Part shown: piece after piece, positions 1 through 8,459 of the stretch
Layout: every line of letters starts with the position of its first letter
Position numbering within the stretch: the first letter of the stretch is position 1
NCBI RefSeq assembly: GCF_003854965.1
Contig: NZ_RQPI01000017.1
Span: 1-64,000, forward strand
Length of the DNA stretch: 64,000 bases
Direction: 5' to 3'
Origin: Paenibacillus rhizophilus
Lineage (GTDB): Bacteria; Bacillota; Bacilli; Paenibacillales; Paenibacillaceae
Program-made: the position numbers and the translations under genes
The notes under the pieces: generated by a model
What the model saw: only the letters and a program-made list of their open reading frames with translations
Databases searched by the model: none
What the model was told of the DNA's origin: nothing

Positions 1-353
1 GTTCCCCTCCCGCGCCTTCGCTTGGGCTTTGCCCTCCACCTGTTCCCCGGGTGGTACACTGACTTTGTAATTATTTTCACACCTTAAAGAATTCAAATTC
101 ACTGTCTTGACATCGTGTAGCACCATACAATAACACATGTATTAATTGTTGAAAATATTCTCAAACTCTCCGTTTGCTCGCCGAAAGTAAAACAAGAACT
201 GGGTATGGGCCCATATTGTGGATTTGAGGGAGCCGTTTCCCCAGCTTGATAGAGCCCTGTTTATTCTCCCATTCATCATAAATACTTGCGCACTGACCAA
301 AAGAGATGGAGATAAAAGGCCACTATAGCCTTGAATTATTAATCTACGGACAG
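1..353. other. Left-edge region without a supported gene
   Basis: The first 70 bases are GC-rich and the rest is AT-rich. On the minus strand a reading frame starts at ATG 126 and stays open to the window edge (about 42 codons, ending in a Lys/Ala/Gly/Glu-rich stretch). It has no ribosome binding site and I do not recognise it, so it could be the start of a gene cut by the window or chance. A TTGACA at about 107 with an AT-rich -10-like stretch 17 bp on would be a weak plus-strand promoter. Nothing else is visible. Confidence 0.3.
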
Positions 354-380
354 AAAAAGACACCACTGTGGTGTCTTTTA
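354..380 (-). terminator. Stem-loop terminator after the GHKL ATPase gene
   Basis: A GACACCAC/GTGGTGTC inverted repeat is flanked by five A on one side and four T on the other. It can terminate on both strands and lies 16 bp after the stop codon of the 396-2363 gene. Confidence 0.75.
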
Positions 381-395
381 ATTGGAAAATGTTCA

Positions 396-2363
396 TCAAT
401 CCTCGTACTTCTCAATCTGCTTTTGTTGAGTTACTTTAGGATCATTTAGATATTCAATTAATTCACTTAGAACAATTAAATCCATTTCCCTTTGACCTGA
501 TGTAATGTTTGTCATAATGTGTGTCAGTCCATGGTATTGTCTTAAAGATAAATTATTCTCATCTAATAGTGAGGTTATTTTATAACTTCCCAAATAACTT
601 TCACCTGTCTCCCACACAACTGCTAATCCAATATCGTTTGAATTTTTTGAACCATCGTGCATATTTTCTATTAATCCATCAAGCGAAAACTTATATTCTA
701 AAATTCTTGGTTTACTTATAAAGGGAAAGTTTTTTATCGATTCAACATTTTCAGTCAATACTCCAAGCGGATTAGTCACTTCATTATATACGTGGTTTTC
801 AATGGGCTCTTCGACGATAATTTTAAATAAGCCATCATATGTGAATCTTTCATTAGTAGACATTATTCTGATACCTCTAATTACACCACCAGCGATCATT
901 TGATTAAACAATGCAATAACATCTTGCTCCCTTGATGGTGTCGATGTTATTGATATCTTTCTTAAAGGCAAGAAAAAGTGATTGCTAATTAGCTGCAGCG
1001 GGTGTTCTTTTTCATAATTTGCCATTTCTTCTTTCCAATCTTCTACTTCTTTTTCTCTAAATAAATCTGGTGGAGCACCGGTGTTAGTTTTCAGACAGTA
1101 TTTTAGTTTCTGTAATGGTCCGTCAATTAATCTTTTCGAGATTTCTTTTGTAAATTCTACAATTTCACTTTGAAAACCCTTTCTACCTAAATCAGCACTG
1201 CAATTATCAAAATGAAAAACCATGTGCACTTGATTTTGTCTTCCTATATTTCTAAGCAAGGGAATTTGGATCATATCGCCTTGAGGCATATTATTAGCAG
1301 CTATTTGAATTCCACCGAATAATATTTTCGAGTTACTCCTTATGTTTAATGCCTTGTTAAACGTGTCCCAAACTTTCAAAGAATAAGCATATCCAAAGTA
1401 AACAGTTGGTGTGTATCTTGTACAAATTTCCAACTCATCTTTATCAACGATCTTCAGTAGAGATACCAGTTCTTCTTCTGACCATTTTCCATAGAATACG
1501 TCTAAATCCTTTAATGGTGAAGGTAATTTATGAATATCCTTTCCTTTTTCAAAAAGTTCCTTCCTTTTCTGATCCAGCTGTTTATATGAAGCTGCCTTTC
1601 TAACAATTTTTTCTGGCCATAAATATTCAATGCCATCCTGTTTAACAAAATCCTTTAAACCGTTCTTTTTGATTACGGTCAATTCTACTTTTATATTATT
1701 ATTTGGGAAGAATGCCCCTAGCCCTGTCTTCACCGATAGAATCTTCAACCACGCATCAGCTGTATCAGCTTTTACCCAACTTAAGTCTTTTGGATGGGTA
1801 TGCTGATCGAATTTCAAATAAATTGATACACCTTTATCAATATCGTTAAAAATCGGATCTAATGCACCAGTCTCATCATATTTCACCTGGGGATTGCCTG
1901 ATGGATTTTCATCACTCAGCCATTTTCGGGCATCCACCATTTTCCCAATAGCTGTGAAGTCCTCTGCTTTTGTACTTACCTGGATAAAATTAAAACCATA
2001 AGCTAAATAAGTAGCCCCAACACCCTTATGTCCACGTGTCTTCCCAGATTTAAAAGAAAAATCAGGGGCCAGAAATGACTTGAATTTCTGTTCATTAAGA
2101 CCCACGCCATTATCTGTTACAATCAAATAATTATCATTAATATTAACAGTTATCCAGATGCGTGGTATATAATCGACATTTTCCTGAAGCGCTCTCTCGT
2201 CCAACGAATCTAAAGAGTTTTGGATTAGTTCTGCAAAAGGGTCATACCATCCTACATAAGAACTCAGGATGTTTCTAATTTCCCTCTTTAGGGATCTAGC
2301 TGCTACATCAGAGGTAGCCGACTGCTTTACTTGCAACGGGTCAAAAGCTTCAAACTTATTCAT
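396..2363 (-). CDS. GHKL-type ATPase of the restriction island
   Basis: This 655-residue protein carries a GHKL (Hsp90/histidine kinase/MutL) ATP-binding fold at its N-terminus. The N-box with Glu-Leu-Ile-Gln-Asn-Ser is near residues 44-55, the DNGVG loop at 84-88 and the GHKGVG glycine loop at 111-116. The remaining 500 residues are unrecognised and have no obvious membrane segment. The start is set by GGAGGTGG five bases before ATG 2363. It is AT-rich and lies next to the MORC/helicase operon, but a terminator at 3003-3034 and a 600-bp gap suggest its own transcript. Such ATPases usually change shape or clamp DNA on ATP binding. A role in phage defence is inferred from position. It is clearly different from the MORC-like ATPase at 5925-8459. 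Confidence 0.75.
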   Translation of the reverse strand: MNKFEAFDPLQVKQSATSDVAARSLKREIRNILSSYVGWYDPFAELIQNSLDSLDERALQENVDYIPRIWITVNINDNYLIVTDNGVGLNEQKFKSFLAPDFSFKSGKTRGHKGVGATYLAYGFNFIQVSTKAEDFTAIGKMVDARKWLSDENPSGNPQVKYDETGALDPIFNDIDKGVSIYLKFDQHTHPKDLSWVKADTADAWLKILSVKTGLGAFFPNNNIKVELTVIKKNGLKDFVKQDGIEYLWPEKIVRKAASYKQLDQKRKELFEKGKDIHKLPSPLKDLDVFYGKWSEEELVSLLKIVDKDELEICTRYTPTVYFGYAYSLKVWDTFNKALNIRSNSKILFGGIQIAANNMPQGDMIQIPLLRNIGRQNQVHMVFHFDNCSADLGRKGFQSEIVEFTKEISKRLIDGPLQKLKYCLKTNTGAPPDLFREKEVEDWKEEMANYEKEHPLQLISNHFFLPLRKISITSTPSREQDVIALFNQMIAGGVIRGIRIMSTNERFTYDGLFKIIVEEPIENHVYNEVTNPLGVLTENVESIKNFPFISKPRILEYKFSLDGLIENMHDGSKNSNDIGLAVVWETGESYLGSYKITSLLDENNLSLRQYHGLTHIMTNITSGQREMDLIVLSELIEYLNDPKVTQQKQIEKYED

Positions 2364-3002
2364 ACTCCACCTCCATAAATAGTTATTTCATGTATCGCTG
2401 ATTGCCATATTATATTTCTTTAAGATGTCCCATTTGTATGTATTTATTGTATCTCATAGTATTTTCATGCCAACCACTGCTACTAAATAGTATAACCCTT
2501 CTAAATACAATTTAGAACAACTTGAACAAGTTACTGATAAAGTAGTCTAAACTCAGTAACTATATAGATTGAACTTAAGATCTGATCTTTTGAGAGTGTT
2601 AGCGTAACTAAGGTGAATGTTTGAACTTTCAGCCGCTGTTGTCTGTAGATTTCTTGATTTATACCGCAGTTTGCGGTGGAAATCCGCAGACAAGGCGGCC
2701 GCTACCGCTCCTCCAGTTCCAAAAATCTCCCTCCGTTACTTTCTCCTTTATGTAATTCAATTCATTAGTTCACTCCTATATAGCATCTTTATTAGAATTA
2801 AAAAATCCAATAAACTTCCATTCATGTCTTCCAATTATAACTTCGACTACACTATTCATCATTACTTAAATTTAATCATTGAAAGTACCCTTGGGGAGTT
2901 TCTCGGCTCGTGGGGTTACTCCACTCTAAAACTAGGAACCCCTTTAAGTTAGAATTGAGGATTATAATGGTTTCTACGATCTTGCAAAAAATATACCTCC
3001 TC
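2364..3002. other. Intergenic region with a GC-rich, repeat-like patch
   Basis: About 640 bp without a convincing gene. Most is AT-rich and should hold the promoter of the minus-strand ATPase gene; a TATAAT lies on that strand near 2410-2415 but has no good -35. Inside is a GC-rich island at about 2660-2730 that begins with a short hairpin, ACCGCA/TGCGGT (2663-2677), and reads, on the minus strand, like the dispersed intergenic repeats I associate with Paenibacillus genomes. That likeness is from memory and unverified. An open frame of 111 codons on the plus strand (2617-2952) lacks a ribosome binding site and is probably chance. Confidence 0.4.
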
Positions 3003-3034
3003 TTTAAAAGAAAGGGACACCTAATTAGGTGCCC
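3003..3034 (-). terminator. Stem-loop terminator ending the MORC/helicase operon
   Basis: GGG-CACCT pairs with AGGTG-CCC around one bulged base. On the minus strand the stem is followed by CCTTTCTTTT. It lies just after the stop codon of the 3046-3759 gene and separates that operon from the GHKL ATPase gene. Confidence 0.6.
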
Positions 3035-3045
3035 TTATATAGGTG

Positions 3046-3759
3046 CTATTCAATATAAGTGAGCACTTTCAAGCCCCCACCTTGAACAAGAAAATACTCT
3101 TGTCCATTAAAAGCTATACGTCCGGTTTGCGGCTTGCTTATTCCCTTAACTATAGGATAAGTTCCTGGTTCAATGTGACCCGTAACTTGATCAATAGAGG
3201 TAACCCAATAACATGTGCCATCTTTAACTTTTCTGTAAATACCGGCTTCTACCGGTTCTAATTTCAAACCCGTGGCACTTTCAAATACCTCTGATGCAGT
3301 TTTAAGGCCGTCTGAAACAACCAAAATTTCTGATGTAACAGCCGCTGAATCCCTTAATTTTTCCTTAATCTTTTCTGCATCAATATCATCCATTTTCTTA
3401 AGTGTGCCGTAATCATGTGTAGGTTCTGACAACAAAGTGAGATGTTTTTTACTGTTAAACCTAAGCCACTCCACATTCGGCAAATTCGCAAAAATTGTCT
3501 CCGGCTGGCTTCGACTTGAACTTGATCCGCTCAGCACACTATCTACATGAACGGCAGGTTCTTTGCAGAGTCTATCCCAGATCTTTTTTATTTCGTCAAA
3601 AGTCCGGGACAGCTCTTTACCGGAACCTGTTGTAATTAACTCAATTCTCTTTGTTGATCGGTTAACTTTGATGATTTTTATGCCTTCAGCCCTAGCAATA
3701 CTATCTAATTCAAGTCCATTAAGTTTTTCAATTTCTATTAACAGGTCCTCAAAAGTCAT
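3046..3759 (-). CDS. Unrecognised protein, larger of two tandem paralogues
   Basis: A 237-residue protein that I cannot place in a family. Residues 1-135 are clearly homologous to the whole of the neighbouring 137-residue protein (3784-4197); both share the stretches SIARAEG, EPAVHV, SSRSQPETI and KMDD and end the shared part with AEKIKEK. Residues about 136-237 are an extra, probably beta-rich domain with many Gly, Tyr and Val and no cysteine cluster. AAGGGGG six bases before ATG 3759 supports the start. It is the last gene of the MTase-MORC-helicase operon, 24 bp after its paralogue, so it probably belongs to the same defence system. The shared module has no catalytic motif I can see; substrate recognition or regulation is a guess. 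Confidence 0.7.
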   Translation of the reverse strand: MTFEDLLIEIEKLNGLELDSIARAEGIKIIKVNRSTKRIELITTGSGKELSRTFDEIKKIWDRLCKEPAVHVDSVLSGSSSSRSQPETIFANLPNVEWLRFNSKKHLTLLSEPTHDYGTLKKMDDIDAEKIKEKLRDSAAVTSEILVVSDGLKTASEVFESATGLKLEPVEAGIYRKVKDGTCYWVTSIDQVTGHIEPGTYPIVKGISKPQTGRIAFNGQEYFLVQGGGLKVLTYIE

Positions 3760-3783
3760 TATATCCCCCTTGCTTAAATTATA

Positions 3784-4197
3784 TTAATTTTTATACTTTT
3801 CTTTTATTTTCTCAGCCTTAGAATCATCCATCTTCTGCACTGTACCATATTTGCGCGTAGAATCACCTGATAAAGATAGATGCTTTAGTTTATTTACTTT
3901 AAGCCACTCGACGCTTGGTAAATTAGCAAGTATTGTTTCCGGTTGACTCCTACTTGAATTAGAGCCTTTCAGCACACTTTCCACATGGACCGCAGGTTCA
4001 TTGCAAAGTTCTTCCCAAATAAGTTCTATTTTATCAAAACCCCATTTCTTCTTCTTTCTTTTTTCGAGGGTAACCATGTATATCATTTTATTCTCCCGAT
4101 CAACCTCAGTAATTTCTACTCCTTCAGCTCTGGCAATACTCTTCAATTCTAAGCCAACAAGCTTATCAATCTCATTTAACAGTTCATCAAAAGTCAT
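3784..4197 (-). CDS. Unrecognised protein, shorter of two tandem paralogues
   Basis: A 137-residue protein made only of the module shared with residues 1-135 of the next gene. The module starts with an amphipathic helix (acidic and Leu-rich), has a lysine-rich loop near residues 46-51 and a conserved SSRSQPETI-x-ANLP-x-VEWL core near 80-100. Its ATG overlaps the TGA of the helicase gene (ATGA) and AGGAGG precedes it, so it is translationally coupled to the helicase. DNA identity to its paralogue is visible by eye (for example around 3480-3560 against 3910-3990), indicating a tandem duplication followed by gain or loss of the C-terminal domain. Function unknown; operon membership argues for a component of the restriction system. 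Confidence 0.7.
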   Translation of the reverse strand: MTFDELLNEIDKLVGLELKSIARAEGVEITEVDRENKMIYMVTLEKRKKKKWGFDKIELIWEELCNEPAVHVESVLKGSNSSRSQPETILANLPSVEWLKVNKLKHLSLSGDSTRKYGTVQKMDDSKAEKIKEKYKN

Positions 4198-5924
4198 ATT
4201 CTACCTCCTGGCATCTCTGGCGGAAATTTTAAAATGCTAGTGTCTTCCCCTGCCCCTTCTACTGCGGCGACATCTTCTAGCCATTGTCTCAGAAAAGTTT
4301 CAGTTTTATGATCTTCCCCTCCAACTTTTCTGAATGTAACCTTATGCTGCAAACTTATTCTTAAGGGTTTCCCTGGAGATGGGCTATCTTCTGAGAGTCC
4401 ATCCTTCAATGAAATACCCGCTGCAAACCTTCTAATATCTGATACAAAGTCAAGCACAATTACTTTATCTTTATCCTTGGATAAGCGAAGTCCTCTGCCT
4501 AGTTGTTGAATAAAAATCCGTCTGCTGTGTGTCACACGCTGAAAAACTATAATGTTAACATCCGGCACATCTATTCCTTCGTTTAAAATATCAACTGCGC
4601 AAAGAACGTCAACGGCACCATCTTGGAAATCACAAAGCACTCTGTTACGCTCAACCGGATTCATGATACGGCCTGTTGCTGTTTGTGAGTAAATAGCTGA
4701 AGCGTTACAAAAGCCTAGAGCATTAATTCTGTCACGCATCGTTAATGCATGGTCAATGGTCCCACAGAAAACGATTGCCCGGGGTGATTTTTGTTCTAAC
4801 CAGGCTCGTTTTAATTCGTGCACAACTGCATCATCCCACTCTGAAATAAAAAGTGACCGGTTGATTTGACGGGGGGAGAATTTCTTTCCGTCCAGCTTTG
4901 AAAGAGCTTCCCAATTTATATTATCAGTATACATTCTATAGTCAACATTTGACAAAAAACCTTTTCTCAACCCGTTTACAATATCAATCCGAACTACCGG
5001 TTCACCAAAATAATCAGATATTTCAACCTCGTCTGGCCTCCAGGGGGTAGCTGTAAGACCCAAGAGGAAGGGTCCTCCTTCTTGGCCTCCCTTTGACTCT
5101 TCAAGAATTGTATTGTACATTTTACCGCCAACATGGTGGCACTCATCGATAATTATTAAATCGAAATGGGGCAGTTCATTTCGGCGGTCAAAAAAATCGG
5201 CTACAGTGTTCAGACAAGCGAATACAGCACTTGCAGTGCTGATTTGTTCCATACCTGGCTGCTCATGACCGTTCCAGACAACAGTTTGTTGATATTTACT
5301 CAAAAAGGGCCAGAATGCACGTTCAATTTGATACACAAGCTCATTGGTATGTGCAATAACTAAAATACGTTTAGGCGCCAGCGCACTTATTCTGCGGACA
5401 GATTCGCTGGCAACAAATGTTTTCCCCAATCCTGTAGCCATCACAATCAGAGCTTTGTTTATTCCATTATTAAAGTTTTTCAAAATTTCTTTAATAGCAT
5501 CCTCTTGATAAGGGCGCACTTCTTTATCTGATGCGCTTAATAAAGGCAATTTTTCAGCCCTTGCCACAAGAATATTGACATCCCAGAGTTGTAAAGGGAT
5601 GCCTCTGCTCATCAACACCTGTTGTTGTTCTTTCACTTTTGCTTCGAAACCGTTCAAAGCAACTATTACAGGGACTTGGGCTCTGTATATTCTAAGAGAT
5701 TCCAGAGTTTGATCCACTACTTCCATTCCAACTCTGTTACGCCAATGTTTCATCTGGAATAACCAGCGCTTACCAGCACGGTGGGCTAAGACATCAGCCC
5801 CCCTGTCACCGGACTGACCAACAAGCCTGATGCCCTGATACCCTTCATGAGCTAATAAGCGGCTGACTACCCTTTCGAACGCTTGCCAAGAACCAGATCT
5901 GAGGGCTTCTGCAGTAATAAACAT
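4194..5924 (-). CDS. SF2 DNA helicase with N-terminal Mrr-like nuclease domain
   Basis: A 576-residue fusion protein. Residues 1-115 form an Mrr/restriction-endonuclease-like fold: the GADV aspartate at about 44 and the QMK lysine at 59 match the D...(E/Q)xK active site, so it probably cuts DNA. From residue 135 it is a superfamily-2 helicase/translocase: Walker A ATGLGKT near 163-169, DECHH box near 260, TATPW motif near 295 and the QLGRGLR arginine-finger motif near 473. The gene starts directly after the stop codon of the MORC-like ATPase and overlaps the next start, so the three are co-translated. Mrr-like domains often act on modified or foreign DNA. Here it is the most likely effector nuclease of the system. 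No key residue appears to be missing. Confidence 0.85.
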   Translation of the reverse strand: MFITAEALRSGSWQAFERVVSRLLAHEGYQGIRLVGQSGDRGADVLAHRAGKRWLFQMKHWRNRVGMEVVDQTLESLRIYRAQVPVIVALNGFEAKVKEQQQVLMSRGIPLQLWDVNILVARAEKLPLLSASDKEVRPYQEDAIKEILKNFNNGINKALIVMATGLGKTFVASESVRRISALAPKRILVIAHTNELVYQIERAFWPFLSKYQQTVVWNGHEQPGMEQISTASAVFACLNTVADFFDRRNELPHFDLIIIDECHHVGGKMYNTILEESKGGQEGGPFLLGLTATPWRPDEVEISDYFGEPVVRIDIVNGLRKGFLSNVDYRMYTDNINWEALSKLDGKKFSPRQINRSLFISEWDDAVVHELKRAWLEQKSPRAIVFCGTIDHALTMRDRINALGFCNASAIYSQTATGRIMNPVERNRVLCDFQDGAVDVLCAVDILNEGIDVPDVNIIVFQRVTHSRRIFIQQLGRGLRLSKDKDKVIVLDFVSDIRRFAAGISLKDGLSEDSPSPGKPLRISLQHKVTFRKVGGEDHKTETFLRQWLEDVAAVEGAGEDTSILKFPPEMPGGRI

Positions 5925-8459
5925 CTATTTGCTTACCTTTTGTTGTAAATATTCAAGTGACAACCGCGTTTTAAGAGCAATACCCGGCTCCGGAATACGA
6001 AACCTGATGAAGTCTGTAATGTCGTTCAGACAATTCATATATAAACTCCGGATTCTTAATTGAGCTTGGATGAGTACGTCTCCACTAAGTTCAGCGGAAC
6101 GTGAATATGACACATCCCAAATCCCCCCATCAAAAAATACCTCAGAATATTTTTTAAAGATATCTGTAATTGCCGACTCATCTAAATAAATTATAAATTG
6201 CCCATTATTTTTCATCTCACCAATAAGGCTTATATCCACCCCGTTATTAAGCATGTTGTTAACCAAATTCTTAATCTGTTCTTCAGTGAGCTCGTTATAT
6301 ACATCCACAGAAATACCTTCCAACAGAATTGTCAGCCGTTCTTTAATCAAAACAAAGAAAGAGATAATTTCTTCCCGGATTTTATCCGAGTTATCCTCCA
6401 ACTTATTCGCCCATCTGGCATTTAATATTTTCCATTCAATATTTGTAAGTGTATGCTCTCCCTGGTACTGCTTTACTGATAATCTCCGGTTTACGTCATA
6501 AATATAAAGCGCCACTTCTGCGGCAATAAGTTGCTCTGCACGGACACGGAAAGATTTAAAAACCTTATGCATCCTGTCAACGAAGATAATTATTTCTTGA
6601 TCTTTAAAAGCAATTAGAGGTATACCTTCCTTTTTGCCGGCAGGTATAATAGCGTGGGTTGTTACATAGACGTCCACATTTATGGGCGAACTATAGCTGC
6701 CGTCAGCCAGCTGAATTGAACATCCTGGATAGGACAACTCATCTGATTTATTTGAATTAGCCAGCATATATTCTAATGATACAGGGTTCTCTCTACCCTT
6801 AACTTCCCCGCAGGAATTACAATGAAGGTCATTTGCCCTGTTCCGCCCTCCGCAAACCTGGCACGTCCAAGGCTCCTCCATTTTGGGAGATTGAGAAATT
6901 CCGCAATGGGGACAGGACTGTGCTGATTTGGGGATTTCCCTTCTGCAATCGGGATTAAGGCAAGTTTTTTCAATTAGAACGTGCCCGCAAACTATACACA
7001 TATCGTAATCTTTTGGATTTTGTGCTGAACATCCGGGACACTCGATAAGTTCCTCAAGAGGCGGGTTATCAGCTTCTTCAACCTTCTTCCACCACTCAGC
7101 ATCATCATAATAACCAGGTAACCTCTGCAGAAATTTATCGTAGAACTCTTGCTCATCACTGCGGGAAAGGCGTTCAGGTTTATTTGATTCCTTGTCAAAG
7201 TAACCCATATACATATCTGTCCTGCCTGGGGTTCTCACCCGACGATAGCCTTGATACAATTTGTAAATGAAACTGTCATTCTTATCTGCGTTTGGCTTGG
7301 TGGGTTGAAGGGAGCTGTCACCGCGAAGAAAACTCATTGCCCTTTGCCACTCAGGACTGCTGCGTTGAAAATCTTGCTTCAAGAAGTCAACAGGCACATG
7401 ATTCAAATGAATTTCGCCGACAATTCTTCCAGCTCCATCAATCGGGTAATCTTTAACCGTCTTTTTGAACTCATCCGTAAATTCAAAAAAAGCAGATTTT
7501 TCAGCTATACGAATTGATCGGCCATTTCTGATTAAATCCACACCATATTCAGTGTTACTATCAAACCGTTGAATGCCCACCCACCCCTTTATACGTTCCT
7601 CAATACTCCGGATGTTTGAAGAACCGCATGAAGGGCATTCTAAATTTTCCATTGATACAAGGGCAGTGCAGTTTGCGCACCGGCGTTGTGTACCTATAGT
7701 TTGGTCAAAATCAAACCTTGCAGGAATCCGGCCATGGATTCTCCGCTCTACGAATCTCGAAGGTCCCCAAACACAGTGTTCAAACGGCTCACAGGGTTCC
7801 CCGTTAATAAGCAGTCTTATCTCCCGTTTTCTGAGAATACTGGCATAACGCCGTCCTAACTCTGACCTTACTGTTGCAGCACCATATTGTACAAGCCTTT
7901 TTACAAAATGGCTGTTTGCGTTTCCCTCTGGCCACCACTGATCTATTTCAATAACAGTACCGCTCTGTAATTCCTTTGGTTTGTCGACCCTGTTAAAAGG
8001 TAATTGATAGCTTTTTGTAAGATTAATATGGTCCAGGTTAATAACAACATCAATCGCAGAAGAATCATCTTTTCTGGCTGTTAAAAGCCGTGTCGACCGC
8101 CCTAACTTACCGGTTGAGATATTAAAACCCATACCGAATAAACCGAGGCTGTCGTATGGATTATTACCTGAAAATCCTGCTTTAATGGCCCTTTCAGCCA
8201 TTTCAGCACTGAGTCCAGGACCATTGTCACGAACCCTGATTTTTCCTGTATCTTTATTAAGTTCAGATAATTTAGGAAGCTCAACAGAGATTAAGGGACT
8301 TTCAATTTTAATGCCCATCAATTTTGCGGCTGTAAAAGAGTCAATGGCATTATCCACAATCTCACATAATGCATCAAGCGGCATCATTGGTGTATGGGTT
8401 AAGGCGATGAGCACTTTCGGATCAGGGGTAAAATCAAAAAAATTATTATTTAACGTCAT
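5925..8459 (-). CDS. MORC-like GHKL ATPase with zinc ribbons
   Basis: An 844-residue protein with a GHKL ATPase of the MORC/MutL type: EIVDNAID N-box at 33-40, DNGPG at 78-82 and GLFGMGFN at 106-113. A CxxC pair of zinc ribbons sits near 255-280, inside the region that should be the S5 transducer domain. A second array of four or five CxxC pairs lies at about 468-552 and ends in a RanBP2-like W-x-C-x2-C...N-x-C-x2-C finger. The C-terminal 290 residues are unassigned. I chose ATG 8459 because GGAGGAG lies five bases upstream; an earlier ATG at 8474 overlaps the methyltransferase more. Published work connects MORC-like ATPases to restriction-modification operons, where they are expected to move or loop DNA. 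Neighbours fit exactly: a C5 methyltransferase before it and a nuclease-helicase after it. Confidence 0.85.
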   Translation of the reverse strand: MTLNNNFFDFTPDPKVLIALTHTPMMPLDALCEIVDNAIDSFTAAKLMGIKIESPLISVELPKLSELNKDTGKIRVRDNGPGLSAEMAERAIKAGFSGNNPYDSLGLFGMGFNISTGKLGRSTRLLTARKDDSSAIDVVINLDHINLTKSYQLPFNRVDKPKELQSGTVIEIDQWWPEGNANSHFVKRLVQYGAATVRSELGRRYASILRKREIRLLINGEPCEPFEHCVWGPSRFVERRIHGRIPARFDFDQTIGTQRRCANCTALVSMENLECPSCGSSNIRSIEERIKGWVGIQRFDSNTEYGVDLIRNGRSIRIAEKSAFFEFTDEFKKTVKDYPIDGAGRIVGEIHLNHVPVDFLKQDFQRSSPEWQRAMSFLRGDSSLQPTKPNADKNDSFIYKLYQGYRRVRTPGRTDMYMGYFDKESNKPERLSRSDEQEFYDKFLQRLPGYYDDAEWWKKVEEADNPPLEELIECPGCSAQNPKDYDMCIVCGHVLIEKTCLNPDCRREIPKSAQSCPHCGISQSPKMEEPWTCQVCGGRNRANDLHCNSCGEVKGRENPVSLEYMLANSNKSDELSYPGCSIQLADGSYSSPINVDVYVTTHAIIPAGKKEGIPLIAFKDQEIIIFVDRMHKVFKSFRVRAEQLIAAEVALYIYDVNRRLSVKQYQGEHTLTNIEWKILNARWANKLEDNSDKIREEIISFFVLIKERLTILLEGISVDVYNELTEEQIKNLVNNMLNNGVDISLIGEMKNNGQFIIYLDESAITDIFKKYSEVFFDGGIWDVSYSRSAELSGDVLIQAQLRIRSLYMNCLNDITDFIRFRIPEPGIALKTRLSLEYLQQKVSK

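Noticed and set aside
142..399. 85-codon frame overlapping the end of the GHKL gene
   Set aside because: It reads through the terminator hairpin and has no ribosome binding site or recognisable sequence.
2617..2952. 111-codon plus-strand frame
   Set aside because: No start signal, spans the GC-rich patch and AT-rich sequence, mixed low-complexity translation.
4655..4680. TCATGATACGG inside the helicase gene, similar to the rlmH end
   Set aside because: Differs from the att core and lies in coding sequence; probably chance.
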